From assembly GCF_035917415.1 (NCBI RefSeq), contig NZ_CP109073.1, positions 1,302,001-1,366,000 of the forward strand: 64,000 nt of DNA, given 5' to 3'. This stretch comes from Streptomyces sp. NBC_01803 (GTDB taxonomy: Bacteria; Actinomycetota; Actinomycetes; Streptomycetales; Streptomycetaceae). Of this stretch, positions 1-7,592 are shown one piece after another (within the stretch, counting starts at the first letter, position 1; every line of letters begins with the position of its first letter). The notes under the pieces are model-generated. The model was not told the origin of the DNA. It did no database searches and worked only from the letters and a program-made list of their open reading frames with translations. The translations under genes were made by a program, and so were the position numbers.

Positions 1-238
1 TGTCGATCAGCACCGACTCGTGGTACACGCCCGGCGCCACCAGTACCAGGTCACCGGGCCGGGCCAGGGACACCGCGTCCGAGATCGTCGGAGCGTCGGC
101 AGGCACCCGGATCGTCACCTCCGCGCCGTCCGGCCGCCGACCCTCGCCCGATCCGTCGTCGCCACCGCCGCTACAGCCGGTCACCAGCGCCAGTGTGCCC
201 AGGGCAGCCGTCATCACGCGAAGAGCCAATCGAGACAT
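1..238 (-). CDS. Putative lipoprotein with beta-helix-like N-terminus (partial)
   Basis: Leftward gene cut off by the window edge; 79 codons are visible from an ATG at 238. The N-terminus is a lipoprotein signal peptide: positively charged start, hydrophobic stretch, then lipobox LVTGC with the lipidated cysteine at residue 22, followed by a Gly/Asp/Ser-rich linker. The next segment (VPADAPTISDAVSLARPGD, then APGVYHESV) is the first coil seen in right-handed beta-helix proteins of the NosD/pectinesterase-like type. It is probably anchored outside the membrane. Substrate cannot be judged from the visible part. It diverges from the Dyp peroxidase with about 100 bp between the starts. Confidence 0.7.
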   Translation of the reverse strand, partial: MSRLALRVMTAALGTLALVTGCSGGGDDGSGEGRRPDGAEVTIRVPADAPTISDAVSLARPGDLVLVAPGVYHESVLID

Positions 239-341
239 GATCCCAGTCTGGCACGGCGTCGCCCCGTCGGAACGTCGAACTCCCGCTCACCATATGATGG
301 TTGAACGGCAGCCTCAGGCCGGGTGTGGCATTGTACGCATC

Positions 342-1508
342 ATGCACCGCGCCGACCTTCCCCCGTCACGCCGCGCGTTCCTCGATGTCACGGGCGCCAC
401 GGTGGCCGCCGGTCTCCTCGCCGTTTGCTCAGGGGACTCCGCCCGGTCCGACCGGTCCGGCGATCCCGCCCCTTCCACGTCGACCACGCCCACGCCGGTC
501 GCGGTGACGGGCCGGCATCAGGCGGGCGTGACACTTCCCCGGTCGGCCCAGCCCCACCTGCTGGCCCTGGTGGCCGACCTCGGCGCCACGGTGATGCCCG
601 GCCCTCTACTGGCCGAACTCGGCGAGACCATCCGGACCCTCACCGCCGGGTCCGACCCACGCCTGCTGGGCCGGTCCCCGGGCGATGTGACCGTGACCGT
701 CGGCGTGGGCCCACGGCTGGTACGGACGGCCGGTGCCACACTGCCCGGCGCGGCCGACCTCCCGCGGTTCTCCCGCGAGCGTGTCGCCTCGCGGGAACGC
801 GGCGGTGATCTGCTGATCCAGATCTGCGCCGGCGACGCCCTGCTCCTGCCGGTCGCTGCCGCCGCGCTCCTGGACCAGGCCGGCGACCGCATCCAGGAGC
901 GCTGGCGGCAGTTCGGACGCCGCGGTACGGAGGTGCCCGTGGCCGAGGACCGCTCCGCACCGCGCAACCTGCTCGGTTTCATCGACGGCATCGTGGGCCC
1001 GCACACCACCGCCGAGCAGGAACGTGACCTGTGGCTGGCCGGCCCCCCCGCGGTCGCCAGCGGCACCCTGGCCGTACTGCGGCGCATGGAAATCGACCTG
1101 ACACGGTTCGCCGCCCTGTCCGTCGCCGAGCAGGAGGCCGTCTTCGGGCGGCGCCGGGCCAGCGGCGTACCCCTCTCCGGCGGCAGCGTCGACTCGGCCC
1201 CCGGACTCAGCGCCAAGACACCCGACGGGCGCTATCTCATCCCCGTGGACGCCCACGTACGCAGGGCGAACCCCACTGTGGTCGGCGTCGGCCATATGCT
1301 CCGCCGCTCCTACAGCATCGACGACCCTGCCCCCGGTCTGCTCTTCATCAGCTTCCAGAACGACCTGCGGACCTTCACGGCCACGCTCGCCCGCATGGAC
1401 ACCTCCGACGCGCTGCTGCCCTTCACCACCACGACCGCCAGCGCGACCTTCCTGATCCTCCCCGGCTACGACCCGCGACGCCCGCTCGGTTCCACCCTGT
1501 TCGGCTGA
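342..1508 (+). CDS. Dyp-type heme peroxidase, Tat-exported (EfeB-like)
   Basis: 388-aa protein. I chose the ATG at 342 because it places a twin-arginine signal (SRRAFLDVTGA) at the N-terminus; the frame stays open upstream to 195. The Dyp signature GFxDG (GFIDGIVG) is at about residues 211-217, and the proximal heme ligand is probably His305 in DAHVRRANP, followed by the RRSY element. Length and order fit the secreted Dyp/EfeB group, which oxidises dyes or takes part in iron acquisition. No EfeU or EfeO gene is nearby, so an iron role is not supported by context. The gene appears intact and monocistronic. Confidence 0.88.
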   Translation: MHRADLPPSRRAFLDVTGATVAAGLLAVCSGDSARSDRSGDPAPSTSTTPTPVAVTGRHQAGVTLPRSAQPHLLALVADLGATVMPGPLLAELGETIRTLTAGSDPRLLGRSPGDVTVTVGVGPRLVRTAGATLPGAADLPRFSRERVASRERGGDLLIQICAGDALLLPVAAAALLDQAGDRIQERWRQFGRRGTEVPVAEDRSAPRNLLGFIDGIVGPHTTAEQERDLWLAGPPAVASGTLAVLRRMEIDLTRFAALSVAEQEAVFGRRRASGVPLSGGSVDSAPGLSAKTPDGRYLIPVDAHVRRANPTVVGVGHMLRRSYSIDDPAPGLLFISFQNDLRTFTATLARMDTSDALLPFTTTTASATFLILPGYDPRRPLGSTLFG

Positions 1509-1618
1509 TCCACGATCACCACATGTGACCTCCGCGGATATGAATCGACGGTATCGTCCAGCGGCCCGACCCTGAGACGTTCGGACACCACACGGTGTCC
1601 CCGCGATCAGGGGTCCCT

Positions 1619-1848
1619 CAAGCTAGGTGGCTCCGCCCGGGAGGCTGCTTCGTGGCCACCACGGGACACGGCGAGTGGACCGGAACCGAGGAGAACTGGC
1701 TCGGGGGCGGCGCCCCGATGTGGTGGAACCATGCGGATGCTGGTACCAACCGTGAGCGGATCGAACAGGCCGGCATGACGGTCGAGCGGGAGGATTCATC
1801 CCTAAGGGCGACAGCGGACATGCCCTGTTCTGGGCACGCCGCCCTTGA
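1619..1848 (+). pseudogene. Remnant of a class I SAM methyltransferase (C-terminal end, frameshifted)
   Basis: The stretch beginning LRPGGCFVATTGHGEWTG reads like the C-terminal part of a SAM-dependent methyltransferase (the post-motif-III LRPGG strand and a following aromatic region). The frame is lost at about 1793: the continuation IPKGDSGHALFWARRP and the stop at 1846-1848 lie in another frame. The N-terminal SAM-binding part is absent. It is a dead fragment at the left edge of a series of remnants. Confidence 0.5.
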
Positions 1849-1985
1849 CACTCCACCGCCTCATCCAGCCCACCGGCCGGATACGCGCCAGCGGCCAGAC
1901 CTACGCCCTCACTCCCGCCGCCCAGGCGCTCGCCCCCTCCGTACACGCCCTGAGCACCTGGCACCAGCAGCACCGGCCCGCCCGC
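1849..1985 (+). pseudogene. Possible HxlR-like winged-helix C-terminal remnant
   Basis: The plus frame reads RASGQTYALTPAAQALAPS followed by VHALSTWHQQHRP, resembling the wing and dimerisation helix of HxlR-family regulators (YxLTPxGxxLxPVLxALxxW). No N-terminal recognition helix is found upstream. The fragment begins where the methyltransferase remnant ends and stops where an unrelated minus-strand fragment begins. Resemblance is short, so the call is weak. Confidence 0.3.
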
Positions 1986-2121
1986 TCAGGGGCAGCCCGC
2001 AGGCCGCCGCCACATCGAAGCGGTCGACCACCGCCTCCTCCGGCAGGACCCCGAGGGCGCGGCAGGTGCCCGTCACCTCAACTGGCAACGCCGTCAAGGC
2101 GCAGGCGAACGCGTCCATCAC
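1986..2121 (-). pseudogene. Remnant of a winged-helix/TPR regulator (N-terminal piece)
   Basis: Leftward fragment whose protein contains ALPVEVTGTCRALGVLPEE followed by AVVDRFDVAAACGLPLS. This matches the start of the gene at 39667-40962 (AVPWQAQEVLQRLGVLPDG then VWDLWDVAAVCG). The leader is also shared: GGAGTTGA lies a few bases before the start codon here, before 40962 and before 34193. The protein is cut after about 45 residues. It shows that locus A once carried a relative of the locus B regulators. Confidence 0.45.
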
Positions 2122-2239
2122 GATCAACTCCAGAACGTGGAGAGTGGGAGGTCAGGGGAACGGGGGCTGTCGGCCGCCGCAGCGGCCGGGGGGTAACCAG
2201 CCCGTCGAAGACCTGCCACCGGAGCGGGTACCAGGGGGT

Positions 2240-3184
2240 TCAGGGCAGTGCGTCGGTCATTCGGCTGGTGGCTGCGGCGTGTTCGACCGGCCAGTGTGAG
2301 AGGAGGTCGTGGAGTGTGTCGCGCTGCAGGGTGACGCGGAGGGCGTGGTGGTCGGACAGGCCGGTCATGTCGATGACTTCGACGTTCTCCACGGCGGGTG
2401 TCAGTGCGGCGGAGAGGTAGATGCGGTCGATGCGGCGGGCCGGGCCGTGTGTCGGGCTGGCCGCGATGGTGGGTGCGAGCACATCTGGTTTGCCGCACAC
2501 GCCTGCGAGGTGGCGGGCGGTGTCGAACAGGCCGGCGGTGTGGAGGTTCTCGTCCGCGACGGTGTCGATGACCCGCTGCCGGCCGGTCCCGGGGCGGCTG
2601 CGGTGCGCGCGGTGGGGCATGTCGCGGATCAGGGGCAGCTTCGGGACTGCCGTGTCCCCGTCAGGGCCGGGGACAGGGTCGGAGTTGAAGTCGCCGCCGA
2701 TCAGTGCCGGGAGTTGCGTCTGGTCGTTGTAGCCGTCAATGTGGCGCCACTTGTCGGCCAGGCGTGTCAGCCAGGCGGATTCCAGTTCGCGCAGGGGCGC
2801 GGAGTCGTAGGCGAGGTGGACGCTGCCGCAGACGATCGGCACGGTGGTGCCGTCCAGGATCACGCTCAGGACCGTGGGCGGCAGTTCCCACAGGCCGAGG
2901 CCGACTTCGTTCGCCCAGTTGCGGACGGGGCGGAAGGCGTCGGAGATGTACAGGGCGGTCGCTCCGGGACCGGGGCCGAGCCAGCCCCGCATCCCCAGCA
3001 TTTCTTCGGAGTCATACCAGAGCTCCGACTCGCGCCCCGCCGCGGCGCACCCGACGAGTTCCTGGCGCAGTAGCAGGTCCGGGTGGAGCGAGCGGAGACG
3101 TTCGTGCATGGCCGTCCACTTGGCGCGGTCGCCGCCGCCGTTCCTTTCAAAGTCGCTGGTCACGACGGTGATCTGATGAGCCAT
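2240..3184 (-). CDS. Endonuclease/exonuclease/phosphatase (EEP) family protein, locus A copy
   Basis: 314-aa cytoplasmic protein of the EEP (DNase I/exonuclease III-like) metal-dependent phosphoesterase fold. Motifs seen in order: an N-terminal SDFERNGGGD strand with the Asn position, the catalytic Glu in RQE (about residue 41), SVHLAYD, GGDFNSD (Asp/Asn), and the C-terminal SDHHALR. These are the Asn, Glu, His, Asp-x-Asn and Asp-His ligands expected of the fold, so activity is plausible. It is clearly paralogous to 34995-35942. It sits last in the leftward locus A operon, its start overlapping the 76-aa ORF. Substrate (nucleic acid, lipid or nucleotide) is unknown. Confidence 0.8.
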   Translation of the reverse strand: MAHQITVVTSDFERNGGGDRAKWTAMHERLRSLHPDLLLRQELVGCAAAGRESELWYDSEEMLGMRGWLGPGPGATALYISDAFRPVRNWANEVGLGLWELPPTVLSVILDGTTVPIVCGSVHLAYDSAPLRELESAWLTRLADKWRHIDGYNDQTQLPALIGGDFNSDPVPGPDGDTAVPKLPLIRDMPHRAHRSRPGTGRQRVIDTVADENLHTAGLFDTARHLAGVCGKPDVLAPTIAASPTHGPARRIDRIYLSAALTPAVENVEVIDMTGLSDHHALRVTLQRDTLHDLLSHWPVEHAAATSRMTDALP

Positions 3185-3390
3185 GGGCTGGAATTCCCTC
3201 GGGGTTCGGGGTGGATGGGGCAGGAAGGGGTTCCGTCACGTGGTGATGCCAGTGCGGGCCGACCATGTGGCCGGGCATCGATCTCCGTGCCGGTGGGCGG
3301 CAGGGTGTGACCGGTCCGGACACGGGTCAGGCCGGCACGGTCGGCCAGGGCGCAGACGCTGTTGACGAAGTGGAAGGGAAGCGCCCTCAC
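3160..3390 (-). CDS. Small coupled ORF of unknown function (76 aa)
   Basis: A GTG start at 3390-3388 overlaps the TGA of the upstream NUDIX gene in the GTGA arrangement used throughout this operon, giving a 76-aa protein that ends 25 bases inside the EEP gene. Its N-terminus reads RALPFHFVNSVCALADRAG; the rest is Pro/Arg/His-rich with no domain I recognise. Either it is a genuine small coupled gene or a fortuitous frame; the exact 4-base overlap favours translation, while the loss of recognisable structure after about residue 45 argues against. It also fills the otherwise unexplained 200-base gap before the EEP gene. Confidence 0.35.
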   Translation of the reverse strand: MRALPFHFVNSVCALADRAGLTRVRTGHTLPPTGTEIDARPHGRPALASPRDGTPSCPIHPEPRGNSSPWLIRSPS

Positions 3391-3989
3391 GTGCAGGCGG
3401 TGGTTTCCGGGTCGAAGGTGCGCAGGCAGGCGGGGCAACCTGCCCCGGGGACGTCGTTGCGTCGGATGGGGCAGCCGTGGTTCAGCTCGGCGAAGGTCCC
3501 GGTGATGGCCGCCCAACAGGCCGCGCGGATCCGCGCGGCGATCCTCGGTGCGCACCAGGAATCCAGGTCGTCGCGGGAAACCCATCGCACCTGCGGTGGC
3601 AGTGGGCCGCTGTCCCCCGGCGGGACGGCCCATTCCGGAACGTGCCCAGCGTTGTAGACCAGGTGGATCCGCGCTGCCGCTGCGGCCGGGCGCCGGTCCT
3701 GGCGCGGGCTACGTGGTCGGTGCTGGGAGACAGGCGTAGCGGCTGCGGTGCCCGGCGGAAGGAAGTCCTTGGCGACCAGCCGCAGCAGCGTCACGCGGAG
3801 ACCGGTCGCGTCCCGCACGGCCGAGGCGGTCGCCTCCCAGTCCCGGGCACCATCCGGCACGACGGCGCCTGGGAGCCGGAAGTGCTCCTCGCCGGGAGGG
3901 CGCATCAGCAGCAGGTGACCCCTCGGGCTGGCCAGGAGTGCCTCACCGAGGATCGCCGTCGGGAGTGGGCCGGGGAAAGCTGGAGGCAC
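3387..3989 (-). CDS. NUDIX-fold protein with degenerate NUDIX box and C-terminal Cys cluster
   Basis: 200 aa from a GTG at 3989, preceded by AAGGATCT as ribosome binding site. The N-terminal half is NUDIX-like (AILGEALLASPRGHLLLMRP, then FRLPGAVVPDG), but the box reads AVRDATGLRV, so the REUxEExGU glutamates that bind metal are not conserved. The C-terminus has CPIRRNDVPGAGCPAC, a possible zinc-binding cluster, and the region around PPQVRWVSRDDLDSW is typical of NUDIX C-terminal halves. It may bind rather than hydrolyse a nucleotide derivative. It follows a broken relative in the same operon and its stop overlaps the 76-aa ORF. Confidence 0.6.
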   Translation of the reverse strand: MPPAFPGPLPTAILGEALLASPRGHLLLMRPPGEEHFRLPGAVVPDGARDWEATASAVRDATGLRVTLLRLVAKDFLPPGTAAATPVSQHRPRSPRQDRRPAAAAARIHLVYNAGHVPEWAVPPGDSGPLPPQVRWVSRDDLDSWCAPRIAARIRAACWAAITGTFAELNHGCPIRRNDVPGAGCPACLRTFDPETTACT

Positions 3990-4045
3990 GGAGAGATCCT
4001 TCGTCGTGCGGAGGCGGGGACGGGGCCGGATGACCGGGGGGTCAC

Positions 4046-4517
4046 TCTGGAGGTGGGAGAAAGAGCGGTGCCGTAGCCGGGTTCGGCGATACCGTCCGCT
4101 GGGGCCGCTGCCGACACACCGCGGCGCGGACACGGTGGGCCGTGGGAGGCGCGCAGTGGGCGTTGAGGTTCCTCGGGGAAGATCCACCGGACTTCGCAGC
4201 CGTCGCCCGGTGCGGGGACTTCGTTGTCGACGTCCCGCGGTCGTAGACGTGCATGTGCGTGCCAGGCCAGCCCGTGTCCTCGACCGGCGGCAGCCAGTCC
4301 ACGGCCACCAGGACGTCGCGGGTGAACTTCGATGCCGGCCTGGTCGAGCGGCTCGTGGACGACCGTCCCCCACAACGGCTCGCCCGGCCGCGGACTCCCC
4401 CGGGCAACCGGAAGAACGGCCGGCCGACGGCCGGATCATCAGGACGACACCGGCCTCGCCGAGGATCAGGGCCTGGCCCTCGATCCGGTACTGCGGCGGG
4501 CATACGGCGGTGGTCAT
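4046..4517 (-). pseudogene. NUDIX hydrolase, multiply frameshifted
   Basis: An ATG at 4517 opens a NUDIX start (IEGQALILGEAGVVLMIRP), but the homologous sequence then jumps between all three frames: PFFRLPGG, then LWGTVVHEPLDQAGIEV, then KFTRDVLVAVDWLPPVEDTG with HMHVYDRG, and finally GCEVRWIFPEEPQRPL. At least three indels are needed to restore it. It was a paralogue of the gene immediately downstream, so the operon once carried tandem NUDIX genes. An in-frame readthrough into the next gene exists by chance and should not be taken as a fusion protein. Confidence 0.6.
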
Positions 4518-4559
4518 CGGAAGGCTCCATCGCAGGCGGGGGCTTCGGATACGGCGGTG

Positions 4560-4961
4560 TCAGGCGACGGGTATACGGCCGGTGATCAGCGCCGCTTTCA
4601 GGGACCGCGCGGCGGCATGGACGACGTCGGGCGACAGGCACATGGCCTGCGCGCCCAGGGCGCGCATGTCGGCCGGGTTGTCCCGGCCGGCGGCCAGGCC
4701 CGCCCACACCAGACAGTGGGCACGCCAGTCGTCCCGCCCCAGGGCGGCGAACTCCCGCTCGGCCAGCCGCAGAGCCTGGATCGCGGCGGCCCGGTCACCG
4801 GCCCGGCAGGCCGCCTCGCCGATGCGGGCCAGCACGACAGCGGCCTCGCACAGGAACCCCGCGTCGAGCAGCACGCGGCGCGCCACCTCCAGCACGTCGG
4901 CAGCGCGGGCCGTGTCCGACAGATCACCCGAACCGGGTCCGCGACCGCTGTTCGTCGTCAC
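4560..4961 (-). CDS. Small TPR-like helical protein
   Basis: 133 aa from a GTG at 4961 that overlaps the HATPase stop by four bases (GTGA). The sequence is almost wholly helical, with repeated Ala/Leu/Arg patterns such as EVARRVLLDAGFLCEAAVVLARIGE-type pairs and AIQALRLAEREFAALGRDDW, the consensus of TPR or related helical repeats; two to three repeats are present. It resembles the C-terminal TPR parts of the locus B regulators but has no DNA-binding or ATPase part. Likely a protein-interaction partner of the neighbouring HATPase or regulator. Confidence 0.55.
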   Translation of the reverse strand: MTTNSGRGPGSGDLSDTARAADVLEVARRVLLDAGFLCEAAVVLARIGEAACRAGDRAAAIQALRLAEREFAALGRDDWRAHCLVWAGLAAGRDNPADMRALGAQAMCLSPDVVHAAARSLKAALITGRIPVA

Positions 4962-5401
4962 CGTTCCCCGCCTCCTTCCGGCACGGTGACCGTGCACCAG
5001 GTGCGCGGACCGTCCGTGCCCCACCCGGCGGACAGCGCCTCAACGATGGCCATCCCCCGGCCGCTCTCCGCCTCAGGACCCGCCTCCCGGACGTACGCCC
5101 GCCCAGGCGACCCGTCATCAACGGCGAGCAGCAGCACACCCCCGCCGTACGTCAGGCACGCCCAGATCCGCTCAGCCGCACCGTGAACCACAGCGTTGGT
5201 GACCAGCTCACTGCACAGGAGCAGCACCTCGTCCACTACACCCGTCAACCCCCAGGCGACGAGCGCCTCCTGAACGCACACACGCGCTGCCCGCGGCGCC
5301 CGGTCGTCGCGCGCCATCTCCCACTCGCGGACACCTTCCGGCGAAGGGTTCGGGGCGTCCGGGACGGGGGCCGCCACTCCGCGGTGTCGCCGCGCCTTCA
5401 T
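4958..5401 (-). CDS. HATPase_c_2 anti-sigma-like ATP-binding protein (locus A)
   Basis: 147 aa, the size of the small Streptomyces RsbW/SpoIIAB-like proteins. N box: CSELVTNAVVHGAAERIWA at about residues 64-82; G1 region: LAVDDGSPGRAYV; G2 region: ESGRGMAIVEALSAGWG. The Asn, Asp-x-Gly and Gly-x-Gly residues for ATP-Mg binding are all present. Proteins of this type bind and phosphorylate anti-anti-sigma factors or titrate regulators. Start ATG at 5401 overlaps the preceding gene's TGA (ATGA). Paralogue of 41103-41567, and like it lies divergent to an XRE-TPR regulator. Confidence 0.8.
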   Translation of the reverse strand: MKARRHRGVAAPVPDAPNPSPEGVREWEMARDDRAPRAARVCVQEALVAWGLTGVVDEVLLLCSELVTNAVVHGAAERIWACLTYGGGVLLLAVDDGSPGRAYVREAGPEAESGRGMAIVEALSAGWGTDGPRTWCTVTVPEGGGER

Positions 5402-5910
5402 CGGGTCCCCTGGCTGATGAGAAGGGCCTCAGCGAGGCAGCGCGCGAGCTGGATCGGGCTGGTCAGGTGGGGAGGCAGGCCGAAGAGAAACTCTGGCTGG
5501 CGCAGCCACCTGGTCAACGACGCGGCGGTGGCTGCCGGAGCCGGGACCTCGATCATCTGCCCCCGCCCCAGGCAGACGGGGTGCGGAGCCCGCGCGGGCC
5601 ACTGGGTGGCCGCCACCATGTCGGGCCACCGGGCCTCGACGCCAACCGGAACGAGGAGGGCGCCGACCGGAAACGATGGAACGACGAAGGCCGGACCGAG
5701 TTGCTGCTCGTACCTGTCGAGCAGTCGGTAGGCCGTCTCGATCAGAGACAGATCGCACACCACGGCGTCGAACGTGATCCCGCAGCGCAACCGTCGGGGG
5801 ACGACCGGGTTCTCGGCCCACACCCCGTCAGCTCCCAGTACCGACGCGGCACGGGCCAGACATGTGGTCAACGCCTGATCTTCTGGCGGCGGCACGGTAT
5901 GCATCACCAT
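5398..5910 (-). CDS. Primase/polymerase-like 'FDAV' protein of unknown function (locus A)
   Basis: 170 aa, first gene of the leftward operon. Recognisable elements are LRCGITFDAVVCDLS, QQLGPAFVVP, PVGALLVPVG, LGRGQMIEVPAPAATAASLTRW and a C-terminal LTSPIQLARCLAEALL. The same order (CGxxFDAV, GPV, VLGxGxxVxVP, TRW, LTDP) occurs in 60322-60717, so the two are paralogues. The layout recalls the short Streptomyces proteins related to the N-terminal domain of bifunctional DNA primase/polymerase, but active-site residues are not evident; that relation is an inference. Divergent from the XRE-TPR regulator with a gap of about 240 bp. Confidence 0.55.
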   Translation of the reverse strand: MVMHTVPPPEDQALTTCLARAASVLGADGVWAENPVVPRRLRCGITFDAVVCDLSLIETAYRLLDRYEQQLGPAFVVPSFPVGALLVPVGVEARWPDMVAATQWPARAPHPVCLGRGQMIEVPAPAATAASLTRWLRQPEFLFGLPPHLTSPIQLARCLAEALLISQGTR

Positions 5911-6149
5911 CAGGTAGCTCCCCTACAACCGACCTCACTGCTGAGTCAGCACGCACGGTGCGCGCCGCATCACCTAGTGCAGCGAAGCTCCGGGGGTGTG
6001 AACAGGTCTTTCCGCTTGCCTCCCGGCGGCCTTTCGCTGGCCTTCGACCGGCCCTTTGAGGCGCGTGCCGCCGTTGCGCCGGATGGAGGCTCCTTTGAAC
6101 CTCGGGGAGCCGTTACCGTGAGGTGAGGTGAGAGAACCGAGAGGTGCCC

Positions 6150-7574
6150 ATGGTGGTGGCGAGCGACGGAGTCAACGTTCCGCTGCGAGGTCTGCGCACC
6201 GCGAGGAAACGCACTCAAGAGGAGATCGTCCAGGATCTCCAGGCGTGCGCGGACCGCATGTACGCCGAGGGGGAGATCGCCAGGCGCGCGAGCTTCAGCC
6301 TCCGGCAGTACCGGAAGTGGGAGGCGGCGAACCCACCGATGCCACACCCGTTGAGCCAGCGCGTCCTCGAAACGCACTTCCAAAAGCCGATGGCCCAACT
6401 CGGATTCGCGACATCCGCTGCGTGCGGCCGGGCGGAGAGTGACGCCTCGCGGACCGCTCAGGCCCGCACTCCGCCTACTGCTCTCGGGACCACGGCCGGG
6501 AGCCCATCTCCCATCTCGTTCGCGTCGTCTGTGGCGGCGCCTGGCGAAGCAGGTGATCCTACGGACCGACGCAACGCGCTCGCCATGCTCGGTGGAACCG
6601 CTCTGAGCCCGCTGACGACTCCCGAGTCCGCCAGCGCCGACACCATCCGGAATTACACCCGACAGGCGACTCACAGCGAACTCTCGCCCGGAGACATCGA
6701 GTCCCTGGAACTGGCGGTGCACCACCTCGCTGATGCCTACTCGACCTTTCCACCACGTGACCTCTGGCCCCTCGTGATGACCTATCGTCACCGGGCTGCC
6801 GAACTGTCGGAACTCCGCCACACATTGCGCGAAGGGCGAGACCTGGCTCACCATGCCGGAATGCTCTCGGTCATCCTCGCCTGGATCGCACACGATCTGG
6901 GCCGTGGGGACCTGGTGAACGCCCTGTGCGATGACGCCTGGCACGCCGGCGAACAGGCCCAGGCCACAGAGATCTGCGCGTGGGCGGAGGATGTTCGGGC
7001 CACCGATGCCCTGTACGACAACCGGCCGCTGGACGCTCTGACCGCCGCGACTCGCGGCCTGGCCGTGGCTCCCCGGCATGGCAACGCGGCCATCCGGCTG
7101 TCTGCTCAGCTCACCCGCGTCCAGGCGCGGCTCGGGAACCACGAAGCCTTTACGGAGGCAGCCTCCCGCACGCATCGCTACCGTGACAGCATCCCGCTTC
7201 ACGGTTCCGGGCTCTTCGCCGTTGACGCCGTCCGCCTCTTGTCCTTCGACGCGTCCTCACATGGCTGGCTGGGCGACCACCAACGTGCCCGCCAGGCGGC
7301 AGAGGAGGCCATCCACCACTACCAGGCCGTCTCGAACCCTCGCCACGCACCGACTCGACTGGCCATCGCCCGACTGGATCTCTCGCTCGCCCACGCCGCG
7401 CTGGCGGAACCCGACGCCGCGATCGCTGCGGCACGGCAGGCACTGGCCAGCGACCGCCTGGTGCAGCCCATTCGCGACCGCGCGACGCAGGTCCGTCGCA
7501 GCCTCCTGTACCGCTATCCCGCGCTCCCGGAGGTCCGGTCGTTCGGGGAAGAACTGCGCAGTCTCACGGCCTGA
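6150..7574 (+). CDS. XRE-like regulator with TPR C-terminus (locus A)
   Basis: 474 aa from the ATG at 6150 (a GTG two codons earlier is possible). The N-terminal 80 residues form the helix-turn-helix-like domain of a Streptomyces regulator family: TARKRTQEEIVQDLQAC, SFSLRQYRKWEAANPPMPH and a following LETHF. After a variable linker, a DRRNALAMLGG segment precedes about 300 residues of TPR-like helices (HAGMLSVILAWIAHDLGRGD, DNRPLDALTAATRGLAVAP). It is strongly similar along its length to 41796-43193. Such proteins sense a small molecule or peptide through the TPR domain and bind DNA; the adjacent divergent operon is the likely target. Confidence 0.78.
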   Translation: MVVASDGVNVPLRGLRTARKRTQEEIVQDLQACADRMYAEGEIARRASFSLRQYRKWEAANPPMPHPLSQRVLETHFQKPMAQLGFATSAACGRAESDASRTAQARTPPTALGTTAGSPSPISFASSVAAPGEAGDPTDRRNALAMLGGTALSPLTTPESASADTIRNYTRQATHSELSPGDIESLELAVHHLADAYSTFPPRDLWPLVMTYRHRAAELSELRHTLREGRDLAHHAGMLSVILAWIAHDLGRGDLVNALCDDAWHAGEQAQATEICAWAEDVRATDALYDNRPLDALTAATRGLAVAPRHGNAAIRLSAQLTRVQARLGNHEAFTEAASRTHRYRDSIPLHGSGLFAVDAVRLLSFDASSHGWLGDHQRARQAAEEAIHHYQAVSNPRHAPTRLAIARLDLSLAHAALAEPDAAIAAARQALASDRLVQPIRDRATQVRRSLLYRYPALPEVRSFGEELRSLTA

Positions 7575-7592
7575 TGATCGGCAGCGTCACCA

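Noticed and set aside
3387..4517. 376-codon fusion of both NUDIX genes
   Set aside because: The middle part is Arg/Ser/Thr-rich out-of-frame sequence; real similarity lies in other frames, so it is a pseudogene followed by an intact gene.
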